64,000 bases of DNA, taken from an uncultured Prevotella sp. (GTDB taxonomy: Bacteria; Bacteroidota; Bacteroidia; Bacteroidales; Bacteroidaceae). Shown here piece after piece: positions 1-9,264 of the stretch (the stretch's first letter is position 1; the number at the start of each line of letters is the position of its first letter). Where the stretch lies: assembly GCA_937907705.1 (NCBI GenBank), contig CALCVP010000057.1, positions 97,090-161,089 of the forward strand. The letters are read 5' to 3'. The notes under the pieces are model-generated. The model was given only the letters and a program-made list of their open reading frames with translations, did no database searches and had not been told where the DNA came from. The position numbers and the translations under genes were made by a program.

Positions 1-128
1 GAGTATGAGTAAGCACTGTCTGCCCATCAATGCCATACATTGACTATGGGCTGGATACAGCACAAAAGTGTATTGCAGCTATCCACCAAAAAGAAAAATC
101 ATAAAAGACAAAACTATAAATCAAAAAA

Positions 129-1631
129 ATGAAACACTTATTTTTCAAGTCAAAAACACTCTTCACAGCCATTGTGCTGTGTGTATTAGGGTGTATCAAT
201 GTAGCGGCTGCCAACATTGAACGCCCTAAATTGGTTATCGGCATTGCAGTAGACCAAATGAGATGGGACTACCTGTACCGCTATTACGACCTTTACACAG
301 AGGGTGGTTTCAAGCGACTGATGAACGAAGGTTATAATTATGAGAACACCATGATTAACTATATACCTTCTGTTACCGCCATTGGCCACTCGTCTATCTA
401 TACAGGTTCGGTGCCAGCCATTCACGGCATAGCGGGCAACAACTTCTATAAAGACGGCAAGTTTACTTATTGCTGCGCTGACTCTACGGTTTCTACCGTA
501 GGCACCAAAAGCAAAGCCGGCATGATGTCGCCTTGCAACTTGCTGGCCACTACCATTGGCGATGAGCTGAAAGTGGCTACCAACTTCCAGTCCAAAGTTA
601 TCGGCATTGCGCTCAAAGACCGTGCTGCCATACTGCCGGCAGGGCATGGTGCCAACGGTGCTTACTGGATGGACTTTGACAATGCCAAATTTGTGACCAG
701 TACCTATTACATGAACAAGCTGCCTAATTGGGTGGAAAAATACAACAGAACCATAGGCAAAGCTACAAAAGACCAGATACGCTACTCCCCTTTAGGCAAC
801 AAGCTGACCGTAGAAATGGCTAAAGCTGCCATAGAAGGTGAGCAACTTGGCATGGGTGCTGCTACTGATATGCTGACCATCAGCTTCTCTTGCCCCGACA
901 TGATAGGTCATAAATATGGCACACATGCTCCTATTACACAGGATATTTACACCGACCTTGACCAACGCTTGGCTGATTTCTTCAGCTTCCTTGACCAAAA
1001 AATCGGCAAGGGAAACTATCTTGTGTTTCTGACAGCCGACCACGGCGCAGCCAACAATATCAAGATGCTGCAAGACCACAAGATAGCTGCCGGCGGCTTC
1101 TATCCTAAAGAAGTGAAAGAGAAGCTTGACAAATGCCTGCAAGAGAAATTCCACACAACAAAGAGTCTGGTCTATACCATCAGCGACTATAAAGTATTTC
1201 TGGACCACAACGCCATAGCAGATATGGGCTTAGACCTTGCCACGGTAAGAACAGCGGTGGTAGACTGTCTGAAGAATGACTCCCAATTCGCTTTCGTAGC
1301 AGACCTTGACCACATAGCAGAAGCATCCATGCCTGCCGTCATTAAAGAGAAAGCCATCAACGGTTACAACCGTTTCAGAAGTGGCGATGTACAATTAATC
1401 CTACAGCCTGCCCACTACGAAATTTACAATAGCAAAGATGTTGGCGGCACCACTCATGGACTGTGGAATCCTTACGATGCGCATATTCCATTCTTGGTTA
1501 TGGGATGGCATGTAAAGCACGGTGTAACACAGGCGCAAACATACATCACAGACATTGCGCCCACTATCTGTTCACTCATCCATATACAAATGCCTAATGG
1601 CTGCATCGGCACTTCGGCAGAAGGCAAGTAG
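129..1631 (+). CDS. PafA-like alkaline phosphatase, exported
   Basis: A 500-residue phosphatase of the alkaline phosphatase superfamily, expected to release phosphate from phosphomonoesters in the periplasm. Residues 1-28 form a signal peptide. The core carries the metal-binding Asp42 (VDQMRWD), nucleophile Thr83 in PSVTAIGHSS, Asn104, and the KDR motif Lys163/Arg165 in KDRAAILPAG, which together match the Thr-Asn-Lys-x-Arg active site of PafA. Further metal ligands are seen in PDMIGH (Asp257, His261) and TADHG (Asp304, His305). The length is slightly below the usual PafA size, but nothing essential appears to be missing. It stands alone on the plus strand and converges on the TlpA-like gene across a shared terminator. 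A phosphodiesterase role is less likely because of the Lys/Arg pair. Confidence 0.88.
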   Translation: MKHLFFKSKTLFTAIVLCVLGCINVAAANIERPKLVIGIAVDQMRWDYLYRYYDLYTEGGFKRLMNEGYNYENTMINYIPSVTAIGHSSIYTGSVPAIHGIAGNNFYKDGKFTYCCADSTVSTVGTKSKAGMMSPCNLLATTIGDELKVATNFQSKVIGIALKDRAAILPAGHGANGAYWMDFDNAKFVTSTYYMNKLPNWVEKYNRTIGKATKDQIRYSPLGNKLTVEMAKAAIEGEQLGMGAATDMLTISFSCPDMIGHKYGTHAPITQDIYTDLDQRLADFFSFLDQKIGKGNYLVFLTADHGAANNIKMLQDHKIAAGGFYPKEVKEKLDKCLQEKFHTTKSLVYTISDYKVFLDHNAIADMGLDLATVRTAVVDCLKNDSQFAFVADLDHIAEASMPAVIKEKAINGYNRFRSGDVQLILQPAHYEIYNSKDVGGTTHGLWNPYDAHIPFLVMGWHVKHGVTQAQTYITDIAPTICSLIHIQMPNGCIGTSAEGK

Positions 1632-1656
1632 CAGTCATTACCCAACTTGTCAAGTC

Positions 1657-1697
1657 AAAAGAAGCAGTAACCTCTTACAAGGTACTGCTTCTTTTTT
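1657..1697. terminator. Bidirectional intrinsic terminator
   Basis: A hairpin with arms AAAAGAAGCAGTA (from 1657) and TACTGCTTCTTTT (to 1695), flanked by an A-run on one side and a T-run on the other. It sits between the convergent phosphatase and TlpA-like genes and can end transcription from both. Confidence 0.8.
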
Positions 1698-1699
1698 AT

Positions 1700-2239
1700 T
1701 TACTGTTTCCCTTTTTCAGTGGTTACCAAAAACGATTCCAACTCTTTTATATCAATGGTAGCATAATCTATCCGCCCTGCCTTGTTGATTACATAGAATG
1801 TAGGTATCCAATTTACATGATAATCGGCAGCCACCTTACTTTCTTTCCACGGCTGTTGCTCACGGTGTTGCAGCCCCGACAACGCATGCTCTGCCATGTA
1901 TTGCTGCCACTGCAGGGCGTCTGTATCAAACGATATGCCCACACATACGGTATCAGAAGCGGCATATTGCTGAAACAGCTTTGCCACTTGAGCCGTAACC
2001 TGCCGGCAATCAGGGCACCACGAAGCCCAAAACTCTACTATAACCACTTTACCTTGCAAGCTGTCCAGTGTCAACTGGCGTTGGCCTTGCTCCAGTGCCA
2101 AGGTAAAGTCCGGTGCTTTCTCGCCCGCCTTCAGCAACGTATCGGCTACCTCGTCAGTAGAGTCTGAGCCTACGGCACAGGCTGACAACAGCATGACAGC
2201 CATGGAAACGCCCACGAATATCTGTCTTGTAAATTTCAT
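1700..2239 (-). CDS. TlpA-like thioredoxin-fold lipoprotein
   Basis: A predicted lipoprotein of 179 residues with a thioredoxin fold, probably a periplasm-facing thiol-disulfide oxidoreductase of the TlpA/ResA group. The start at 2239 is chosen because it opens directly into a lipoprotein signal (LLSAC, lipidated Cys21); an upstream ATG at 2293 would bury that signal. The active site is WCPDC (Cys75 and Cys78), and the cis-proline loop is in WIPTFYV. The AhpC/TSA-TlpA segment APDFTL precedes it. It lies 109 bp downstream of rfbB on the same strand and could be the last gene of that transcript, though its function is unrelated to rhamnose synthesis. The substrate cannot be told from the sequence. 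Confidence 0.82.
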   Translation of the reverse strand: MKFTRQIFVGVSMAVMLLSACAVGSDSTDEVADTLLKAGEKAPDFTLALEQGQRQLTLDSLQGKVVIVEFWASWCPDCRQVTAQVAKLFQQYAASDTVCVGISFDTDALQWQQYMAEHALSGLQHREQQPWKESKVAADYHVNWIPTFYVINKAGRIDYATIDIKELESFLVTTEKGKQ

Positions 2240-2348
2240 TATCGTCATAAAAGCAACAGGCTGCAACATCCACCGTTGAATGTTGCAGCCCATATATCAT
2301 TGCCAAATAACCGCCTTTGTTCATAGCCAAACATGAACAGAAAGGGTT

Positions 2349-3479
2349 TTAACGGTCTTTATACATTGAATCGTAATACTTCTGATAGTCGCCAGAGGTT
2401 ACATTATCCATCCACTCCTGATTGTCAAGATACCAGCGGACGGTCTTCTCTATGCCTTCTTCAAATTGCAAGCTGGGTTCCCAACCCAACTCTCTCTGCA
2501 ACTTGCGTGAGTCGATGGCATAGCGCAGGTCGTGGCCCTTACGGTCGGTTACATGAGTAATGAGGTCTTCGTCTGCACCCTCCGGACGTCCCAACAAGCG
2601 GTCTACAGTCTTGATAAGCACATGAATGATGTCAATGTTCTTCCACTCGTTGAAGCCACCGATATTATAGGTATCTGCCACTTTGCCCTTGTGGAATATC
2701 AAGTCGATAGCACGGGCATGGTCTTCTACATACAGCCAATCGCGCACATTAAGTCCTTCGCCATATACAGGCAACGGCTTGCGATGGCGGATATTGTTGA
2801 TAAACAACGGTATCAGTTTCTCGGGGAACTGGTAAGGACCGTAATTGTTGGAGCAGTTGGTAACAATGGTAGGCATGCCATAGGTATCGTGGAATGCACG
2901 TACAAAGTGGTCGCTGCTTGCTTTGGATGCTGAGTAAGGAGAGTGAGGGTTGTACTTGGTCTCTTCTGTAAAGAACTCTGTGCCGTAAGCATGGTGATGC
3001 TCAGACGAAGCCTTGGTGGTAAAAGGCGACTCTATGCCCTCCGGGTTGGTAAGTTGCAATGCACCGTACACCTCATCGGTAGAGATATGGTAGAAGCGTT
3101 TGCCCTCATACTTCTCCGGCAGGCTCTCCCAGTATTCCTTGGCAGCCTGAAGCAATGTGAGTGTACCTATTACATTGGTGTGTGCAAAGGTGAAAGGATC
3201 TTTTATAGAGCGGTCTACATGGCTTTCGGCAGCCAAATGTATAATGCCGTCCACCTCGTATTGGCGCATGAGTTTCTGCATAAGCTCATAGTCGCAAATG
3301 TCGCCTTTCACAAAGGTATAGTTGGGCTTGTCTTTTATATCGTGCAAATTGGCCAAGTTACCGGCATAGGTAAGCTTGTCAAGATTGATGATATGATAGT
3401 CAGGATACTTGTTGACAAACAGTCTCACTACATGAGAACCGATAAATCCGGCACCGCCAGTTATGATGATATTCTTCAT
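2349..3479 (-). CDS. rfbB: dTDP-glucose 4,6-dehydratase
   Basis: RmlB/RfbB converts dTDP-glucose to dTDP-4-keto-6-deoxyglucose, the second step of dTDP-L-rhamnose synthesis, in the cytoplasm. This 376-residue protein has the NAD-binding GGAGFIGSH motif at its N-terminus, the DEVYG segment, and the YSASKASSDH motif holding the catalytic Tyr-x-x-x-Lys of extended short-chain dehydrogenases. The length is typical of Bacteroidota versions. It follows rfbD by 21 bp, so the two are probably cotranscribed and supply a sugar nucleotide for surface polysaccharide. Confidence 0.95.
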   Translation of the reverse strand: MKNIIITGGAGFIGSHVVRLFVNKYPDYHIINLDKLTYAGNLANLHDIKDKPNYTFVKGDICDYELMQKLMRQYEVDGIIHLAAESHVDRSIKDPFTFAHTNVIGTLTLLQAAKEYWESLPEKYEGKRFYHISTDEVYGALQLTNPEGIESPFTTKASSEHHHAYGTEFFTEETKYNPHSPYSASKASSDHFVRAFHDTYGMPTIVTNCSNNYGPYQFPEKLIPLFINNIRHRKPLPVYGEGLNVRDWLYVEDHARAIDLIFHKGKVADTYNIGGFNEWKNIDIIHVLIKTVDRLLGRPEGADEDLITHVTDRKGHDLRYAIDSRKLQRELGWEPSLQFEEGIEKTVRWYLDNQEWMDNVTSGDYQKYYDSMYKDR

Positions 3480-3500
3480 TCTATTGTAAGGGTTTATGGT

Positions 3501-4385
3501 TTAGTTTTGTTTTGATGTGCCAGCAGCCAGCTCGGCAATGCATTTCTTCAGCGAGTCTGTCCAATAAGGCACTTTTACGCCAAAGGTGGTCTTGATCTTG
3601 TGCTTGTCAAGCACTGAGAAGTGAGGACGCTTTACAGGACTTGGAAACTCTTCGCTGTAACAAGGCTGAATGTCGCAAGTGTTGCCGCTCAACTCGCATA
3701 TTGCTTTGGCAAAGTCAAACCAGGAGCACACGCCTTCGTTAGAGAAATGATAGATGCCGGTCTTGTCCAGTTGGTTGGTTTCTATAATATGATAAATCAC
3801 CGCAGCCAAATCGCCGGCATAAGTAGGCGTGCCTACTTGGTCAAACACTACTTTCAGCGTGTCATGAGAGGCTGTAAGGCTCTGCATGGTCTTCACAAAG
3901 TTCTTGCCAAATGGCGAGTAAAGCCATGCTGTACGGATGATGATGTAGTTGCAACCGGTAGCTTCTATGCTCTTTTCGCCTGCCAACTTTGTCTTGCCGT
4001 ACACGCCTAACGGGTTGGTAGCCCAGTCTTCCTGGCAAGGAATGTTCTTGTCGCCCTGGAACACGTAATCGGTAGACACGTGTATCAGCGTGCCGCCTAC
4101 CTCTTTCATGGCTGTGGCCAAATTGCCGGCAGCGGTATTGTTGAGCAGGTTGGCCAAGTCGTAATCTGTCTCTGCCTTGTCCACATTGGTGTAAGCAGCA
4201 CAGTTGACTATCACTTTCACATCATTGTCTTTTACCATCTGCCTGATAGCATCCAAATTGGTAATGTCAAGCTTTTGGTATCCTTCGGCCACATCGGTAA
4301 AGATAAACTTGTTCTTGCTGTTTTTGCTCACCAGTTGCATCTCGTTGCCTAATTGTCCGTTAGCGCCTGTTACTAAAATGTTCAT
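3501..4385 (-). CDS. rfbD: dTDP-4-dehydrorhamnose reductase
   Basis: RmlD/RfbD performs the final NAD(P)H-dependent reduction giving dTDP-L-rhamnose. The 294-residue protein begins with the nucleotide-binding GANGQLGNEM motif and has VSTDYVF followed by the catalytic YGKTKLAGE (Tyr-x-x-x-Lys). It lies between rfbC (98 bp upstream) and rfbB (21 bp downstream) on the same strand, so the pathway order is C-D-B. The sequence looks intact and of normal length. Confidence 0.95.
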   Translation of the reverse strand: MNILVTGANGQLGNEMQLVSKNSKNKFIFTDVAEGYQKLDITNLDAIRQMVKDNDVKVIVNCAAYTNVDKAETDYDLANLLNNTAAGNLATAMKEVGGTLIHVSTDYVFQGDKNIPCQEDWATNPLGVYGKTKLAGEKSIEATGCNYIIIRTAWLYSPFGKNFVKTMQSLTASHDTLKVVFDQVGTPTYAGDLAAVIYHIIETNQLDKTGIYHFSNEGVCSWFDFAKAICELSGNTCDIQPCYSEEFPSPVKRPHFSVLDKHKIKTTFGVKVPYWTDSLKKCIAELAAGTSKQN

Positions 4386-4483
4386 TTTATATATCCTTGT
4401 TTTTAATTGTTACATAAGTTATTGCTGCCGTCTGTTGCATCTCTCATACACAAGGAAGCACAGCCGACTGTACCCTCCAACGG

Positions 4484-5059
4484 TTACTTGTCGTAGAGCG
4501 GAACATTGATGTCAAAAGGCGAATCAAAGTCTTTCAAAAGATCATGCTTCGTGTCTTTCTCGCTCAATATGGCGTGGTCGGTAGGTATGCGCCAGTCTAT
4601 GCCAAGGCTATCGTCAAGAATGCTGATGCCGCCATCGGCTTCAGGATGATAGAAATTGTCGCACTTATACTGGAATACCGCAGTCTCGCTGAGCACGGCA
4701 AAGCCATGTGCAAAACCGCGTGGAATGAAGAACTGTCTGTGGTTGTCTTCTGTCAACTCTACAGCCACATGTTTTCCATAAGTAGGAGAACCTTTGCGTA
4801 TGTCTACCGCCACATCCAGCACAGCTCCTTTCACACAGCGCACCAACTTGCTTTGGGTAAATGGCGGACGCTGAAAGTGCAAACCGCGCATCACTCCGTA
4901 TGAAGACATGCTTTCGTTGTCTTGACAAAAGTCTATGTGTCTTACTTTCTCGTCAAACTCTCTTTGGGAAAAGCTCTCAAAGAAATAGCCGCGAGCATCC
5001 TTAAACAAGCGTGGTTCTATGATAACCACACCTTCAATATCAGTCTTTATAACTTCCAC
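4484..5059 (-). CDS. rfbC: dTDP-4-dehydrorhamnose 3,5-epimerase
   Basis: RmlC/RfbC epimerises dTDP-4-keto-6-deoxyglucose at C3 and C5. It is a cupin-fold protein with the family segments RGYFFESF, LHFQRPP, the Lys-containing KLVRCVKGAVLDVAVD, and IPRGFAHGF. A GTG start at 5059 gives 191 residues beginning MEVIKTDIEG, which fits the family. An in-frame ATG at 5137 would add 26 residues resembling no RmlC N-terminus. It is the first gene of the rfbC-rfbD-rfbB cluster. A TATATTTG -7-like box at 5244-5251 could start the transcript, leaving a leader of about 180 nt. Confidence 0.92.
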   Translation of the reverse strand: MEVIKTDIEGVVIIEPRLFKDARGYFFESFSQREFDEKVRHIDFCQDNESMSSYGVMRGLHFQRPPFTQSKLVRCVKGAVLDVAVDIRKGSPTYGKHVAVELTEDNHRQFFIPRGFAHGFAVLSETAVFQYKCDNFYHPEADGGISILDDSLGIDWRIPTDHAILSEKDTKHDLLKDFDSPFDINVPLYDK

Positions 5060-6158
5060 TATTTTTAGTTTTTTATGGGTTACAGTTCTTTTTGGACAGC
5101 TGCCGTTACCCGTTCCTACACAAACGGATTGCATCATTAGCCATGATTTGGCATCATAGCAATTCTATGCAAACTGTAGTGGGCTTGAAAACAGCTCCAT
5201 ATACACTTGCACCAATTGGCAACAAGATACGGTTTATATGCTACAAATATAACGCTTTTATTATAAATAATGTATATGGAGCAAAAAGTCTTTGACATGT
5301 TTTTATATAAATTTACCTTGTTTTGCAATCTGTTTTTAGCCTTTCTGCCTTGTCAGCCATCATAAGCCCCCGTCCCGGCATGAAAAATGGCAGCAGAAAC
5401 AGCATGCTGCAAAGAAGCGTATCCACAGAAACGGAAAATTGCACACTTTCTCGTTTATTTACAAAAACAAGATTTTTAATGCACCAAAACTGCCTTTGTT
5501 CTGTGTAAAACGGCAATGGGTGCAAAATAACAGCAGTTTTCGTGTGCAAATACAAATCGTTATTACTCAGTCTGTTAGCATCGTATTTGCAGACAATGTG
5601 CATGTTTTATTCCACATAAAGCAGTGCTTTATTTTTGTAAAGCTATGCTTTAGCCTTGCAAAAGCATAGCTTCAGCAAGCCGAAAACAGCGTTTTCAGCG
5701 TAGAAAAGCACTGCTTTTACCCGCCAAAAGCAGTAAAATTGCAGAAAAACAGCCGCATAAAGTAACCATGAGTACTGCTAAACTGCCCATATTTCATCTA
5801 CTTTACGCTTTTTGATTGTAAATATTCTTGCTTGCACACTGCATGTAAGATTTCATGAAAAACAGTTAAAAGCAACCTTTTATTCTTCCAACCGATATAG
5901 ATATAAATATGACAGCAAGTAGGTATTTTCACCAACAGCAGGATTATTAACGTATGTTTACTGCAAAAATAGATTATCATGTAATGTAAGCAAAACTCAA
6001 CAGAATGATTACAATTTATAAAAAAAAACATGCTCTCAGCAATAAATAACATCAAAAATAAAGTATATATCAAATTTTTTAGCCTTGCTGTGTGCCAATA
6101 GAAAGATTTTAAGTAATTTCGCCGAAAATATCTGTTAAACAACAACAATAAAGGAAAT
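5060..6158. other. 1.1-kb non-coding gap between divergent genes
   Basis: The region between rfbC (minus) and ddh (plus) is AT-rich and shows no credible gene: the short open frames lack family features, and the longest minus-strand one is a shadow of ddh. It holds an array of palindromic 13-mers (5618-5739), a possible rfbC -7 box (5244-5251), and a weak TAATTTCG box 38 bp before ddh. Nothing else was recognised. Confidence 0.6.
5618..5739. repeat. 22-bp-period palindrome array, locus A
   Basis: Six imperfect palindromes of about 13 bp are centred near 5624, 5645, 5667, 5689, 5711 and 5733, a spacing of 21-22 bp. Examples are AAAGCAGTGCTTT, AAAGCTATGCTTT, AAAGCATAGCTTC and AAAGCACTGCTTT. 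Unit 3 is almost the exact reverse complement of unit 2, and unit 5 that of unit 1, so longer stems could also form. The sixth unit is degenerate. Similar arrays occur at three other intergenic sites in this window. Confidence 0.8.
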
Positions 6159-7058
6159 ATGAAGAAAATAAGAGCTGCCGTAGTGGGATACGGCAACATT
6201 GGACGCTTCACCATTGAAGCATTGGAAGCAGCAGACGACTTTGAAATAGCAGGTGTAGTGCGCCGCCACGGTGCAGAAAACAAGCCTGCTGAATTGGCAC
6301 AATATGATGTTGTAAAAGACATCACAGAGTTAAAGGATGTCGACGTGGCTATATTGGCCACTCCTACCCGCAGTTGCGAGGAATACGCCACCAAGATTTT
6401 GCCGCTTGGCATCAATACCGTTGACAGCTTTGACATACATACCAGCATACGCGATTACCGCTCTAAACTGATGAAGATATGCAAGGAACACGGCCGTGTG
6501 GCTGTTATCGCTGCTGGCTGGGACCCGGGTTCAGACAGCGTGGTGCGCACATTGATGCAAAGCTTGGCTCCTAAAGGTTTGTCATATACCAACTTCGGTC
6601 CAGGCATGTCTATGGGACACTCTGTCTGTGTACGCTCCAAAGCTGGCGTCAAGAATGCTCTTTCCATGACCATTCCTAAAGGCGAAGGCTTGCACCGCCG
6701 CATGGTATACGTAGAATTGGAAGAGGGTGCATCACTTGAAGAGGTTACAAAGGCTATCAAGGCAGACCCCTACTTTGCCAATGACGAGACACATGTATTC
6801 GCTGTACCTTCTGTTGACGATGTACGCGATATGGGTCATGGCGTCAACTTGGTGCGCAAAGGCGTAAGCGGAAAGACCCAGAACCAGCGTCTTGAGTTCA
6901 ACATGAGCATCAACAACCCAGCCCTTACAGGTCAGGTACTGGTCAATGTGGCTCGTGCTTCCATGCGTCAGCAGCCCGGTTGCTATACCATGGTGGAAAT
7001 ACCTGTTATAGATTTGCTGCCCGGCGACCGCGAAGAGCTTATCAGCCACCTTGTATAA
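6159..7058 (+). CDS. ddh: meso-diaminopimelate dehydrogenase
   Basis: Ddh catalyses the NADP-dependent reductive amination of L-2-amino-6-oxopimelate to meso-diaminopimelate, a one-step branch of the lysine/peptidoglycan precursor pathway. The 299-residue protein opens with a Rossmann motif (VVGYGNIGR) followed by the VVRR segment. It contains AAGWDPGSDS, FGPGMSMGHS and a C-terminal NNPALTGQVL, all characteristic of Ddh. The start at 6159 is preceded by AAGGAA a few bases upstream, a good ribosome-binding site. It is a single gene closed by a strong terminator at 7110-7149. Confidence 0.93.
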   Translation: MKKIRAAVVGYGNIGRFTIEALEAADDFEIAGVVRRHGAENKPAELAQYDVVKDITELKDVDVAILATPTRSCEEYATKILPLGINTVDSFDIHTSIRDYRSKLMKICKEHGRVAVIAAGWDPGSDSVVRTLMQSLAPKGLSYTNFGPGMSMGHSVCVRSKAGVKNALSMTIPKGEGLHRRMVYVELEEGASLEEVTKAIKADPYFANDETHVFAVPSVDDVRDMGHGVNLVRKGVSGKTQNQRLEFNMSINNPALTGQVLVNVARASMRQQPGCYTMVEIPVIDLLPGDREELISHLV

Positions 7059-7109
7059 GGCTTTTGCATGCTGAAGAATCAATAGGTAATCATTATATAT
7101 TTATCTCAG

Positions 7110-7149
7110 AAAAAGGAGATGTACATTCTTAAATGTCATCTCCTTTTTT
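7110..7149. terminator. Bidirectional intrinsic terminator after ddh
   Basis: Arms AAAAAGGAGATG (7110-7121) and CATCTCCTTTTT (7137-7148) form a 12-bp stem flanked by A and T runs, between the convergent ddh and GH127 genes. A second near-perfect palindrome (7170-7203, TTTACTGCC...GGCAGTAAA) lies closer to the GH127 stop and may stabilise that 3' end. Confidence 0.82.
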
Positions 7150-7239
7150 AGGCTTTGCCATATACACAATTTACTGCCACCGTAAATTTACAGCGGCAGT
7201 AAACCTGTAACAAATCTATTTACCCTAAACCAACACCAA

Positions 7240-9234
7240 CTATTTCTTCGGATATACCCAGATGCCATAAGTAAAGGCATCTGCATTTTTCTGTGGCTTT
7301 GTTTCACCATTGCGCCACCATTGTCCTATATTGGCAAATGGCGTCAATACAAGCTCCACAGGAATTCCTTTATAATAGCCCTTTGCCTTGAAGCATTCAG
7401 TCATCATGGATGCATCCACTTTCTTGATGGCTACTGGTTTTTGGCTCACATCTACCCTTATATCCTTTTCTATATTGCAGTCATCATTGTGCAACTGTGG
7501 ATTCCATACCATATCAACACAATAAACTACCGGACCGCGCAAGAAAGCATAAGGAATAAGTTGGGTCGGCTTGACATCATACATAATCTCACCGCCGGGA
7601 AGCATATACTGCTTGCAATCACTATGGTTGGCTCTTTCTATCCACCGCTCTTCCATCGGGAAGCTGATGGTAAGCTTGTCGCCTTTCTTCCATGAACGGT
7701 TGACAGTATAGTAAGCACCGGCACGCACGCCGCTCAGTTGCTCACCGTTCAGCAATATGCTTGGATTGGCACACCAGGCAGGAATGCGCAAGTTCAGCTC
7801 TTTGTCTGCGCCTTTCAATATGCTCAGTGTCAATACATCGCCATCCGGATAATTGCCTGCAACAGAGAACTGAAAGTCCTTGCCGTCATAATGGGCATCT
7901 ACATATTGGTTGACAAAGAACTTGTTTCCTTTTTCTGCGTAGAAGAATGTCGGCAGCAACGAAATTATGCGGTGTCCACTGGCTGTACAGCAGTCTGGTC
8001 CGTGGAAATAGCCCTCAGGCTTCTCGCCATTGGGAGCCGTATGGTAACGGCAAGTACCTGTCAACGCATCTTGGGCAGCAAATACATGATTGATCATGAG
8101 GCGCTCCATAGCATCAGCATACTTGGTATTGCCTGTAAGTTGCAGCAGCATCTGTGTCAGCTGCATCCACGACATGGTAGCACAGGTTTCGACAATATTG
8201 CCTCTCAGCGGCTTGATATAATCGTGCTCATAATGCTCAGCCACGCTTACACCTCCTGTAATGTACATCTGGCGCTTGGCTATATCATTCCATGCTCCCT
8301 CCACTTTTCTCAACAACGTTTGGTCGCCCGTGATACGGTACAAGCGCAAAAAGCCCATAAAGTTCATGTGGAAGGTATGAGAATGTACATAAGGCTGCAA
8401 TTTGTCCACGCCTAAAGTGCCGTCTGCCACAGAATCAAGACGCGAGAAAGCATCCCATCCGCTCCAACGGTCGATATTGGAAACTACCCATTTAGACCAA
8501 TCCAAATATTTCTTCTTTCCTGTAAGCTCATAGAGGCGTGCAATAGGGTCGCACAACAAGGTACCTTCCCAACCGTAGTGAACACTGTGTCCCGCAAAAT
8601 CGCTGGTACCGGTAAGCACCTTATGCTTGTTTTCCGGGGCACGCAAAGTCTTGGAAGGCCAAAATTCGTTTTTGCCCGGTCCAAAATTGTTCAGAAAATA
8701 ATCTGCCAAACGCTCTACCGAGGTCAGCGCTTTCTTGTCGCCCGTCTCTTCATAGACCGTTTCAAACGCATGGAACACAAAATACAGTTCATAAGGATCC
8801 ATGCCTCGAATAGGACGCTTGGCAGAACGATACGATTTAGCCGTTGCCCCCAAATAGCCATTGGGCTCTTGCGAAGCTATGATACGATAAAGCTCTTTCT
8901 TTACCTTTTCATACAGTTGCTTGTCTTTGCCTTGAATGGCAGACAGGTAAGCACTCTCTATCCATTTTCCATGCTGCTCGGCACGAGTCCAGTCCCAACT
9001 GGTATGTTGGCGGTCAACCACAAAATCGACATACTTGTCGATTGGGAAATCCTTCAGGTAGACATTCCTGTTCAAGTCTATACGCTGACCGATAAAGCCG
9101 TCAATGCCCGACACGTCTGCCACCTTTACCGGTGCCTCCAACAATGTAACCTTATCGTGCTTGTCTGCCATAGAAGGTATTGCAATGGCAGATGCCATCA
9201 CTACAACAAATGTTTTTAACGCATTCATATTCAT
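7240..9234 (-). CDS. GH127-type beta-L-arabinofuranosidase (DUF1680)
   Basis: An exported enzyme of 664 residues belonging to the DUF1680 superfamily (GH127 and the related GH146). Family members remove beta-L-arabinofuranosyl units using a Zn-bound cysteine. The ligands and nucleophile are visible: Glu349 and Cys351 in VETCATMSW, and Cys415-Cys416 in DCCTASGHR. Residues 1-23 are a signal peptide ending SMADK. An (alpha/alpha)6 barrel fills roughly residues 60-430, followed by beta domains. It is the last gene of the first PUL, 155 bp after the DUF5695-like gene. I cannot distinguish GH127 from GH146 by eye, so the linkage cleaved is uncertain. Confidence 0.82.
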   Translation of the reverse strand: MNMNALKTFVVVMASAIAIPSMADKHDKVTLLEAPVKVADVSGIDGFIGQRIDLNRNVYLKDFPIDKYVDFVVDRQHTSWDWTRAEQHGKWIESAYLSAIQGKDKQLYEKVKKELYRIIASQEPNGYLGATAKSYRSAKRPIRGMDPYELYFVFHAFETVYEETGDKKALTSVERLADYFLNNFGPGKNEFWPSKTLRAPENKHKVLTGTSDFAGHSVHYGWEGTLLCDPIARLYELTGKKKYLDWSKWVVSNIDRWSGWDAFSRLDSVADGTLGVDKLQPYVHSHTFHMNFMGFLRLYRITGDQTLLRKVEGAWNDIAKRQMYITGGVSVAEHYEHDYIKPLRGNIVETCATMSWMQLTQMLLQLTGNTKYADAMERLMINHVFAAQDALTGTCRYHTAPNGEKPEGYFHGPDCCTASGHRIISLLPTFFYAEKGNKFFVNQYVDAHYDGKDFQFSVAGNYPDGDVLTLSILKGADKELNLRIPAWCANPSILLNGEQLSGVRAGAYYTVNRSWKKGDKLTISFPMEERWIERANHSDCKQYMLPGGEIMYDVKPTQLIPYAFLRGPVVYCVDMVWNPQLHNDDCNIEKDIRVDVSQKPVAIKKVDASMMTECFKAKGYYKGIPVELVLTPFANIGQWWRNGETKPQKNADAFTYGIWVYPKK

Positions 9235-9264
9235 ACTTTTTATTAATACTTTGATTTATCAAAA

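Noticed and set aside
2..43. Short plus-strand frame ending in TGA at the left edge, possibly the tail of an upstream gene
   Set aside because: Only 13 codons are visible and nothing identifies them.
5313..5603. Minus-strand open frame of 96 codons in the 1.1-kb gap
   Set aside because: Low-complexity translation, no signal, no ribosome-binding region or neighbour support.
5798..6448. Minus-strand open frame of 216 codons overlapping ddh
   Set aside because: It runs antisense through the conserved ddh coding region and has no family features; the ddh reading is clear.
8578..9219. Plus-strand open frame of 213 codons
   Set aside because: Antisense to the GH127 gene, whose cysteine/glutamate motifs establish the true frame.
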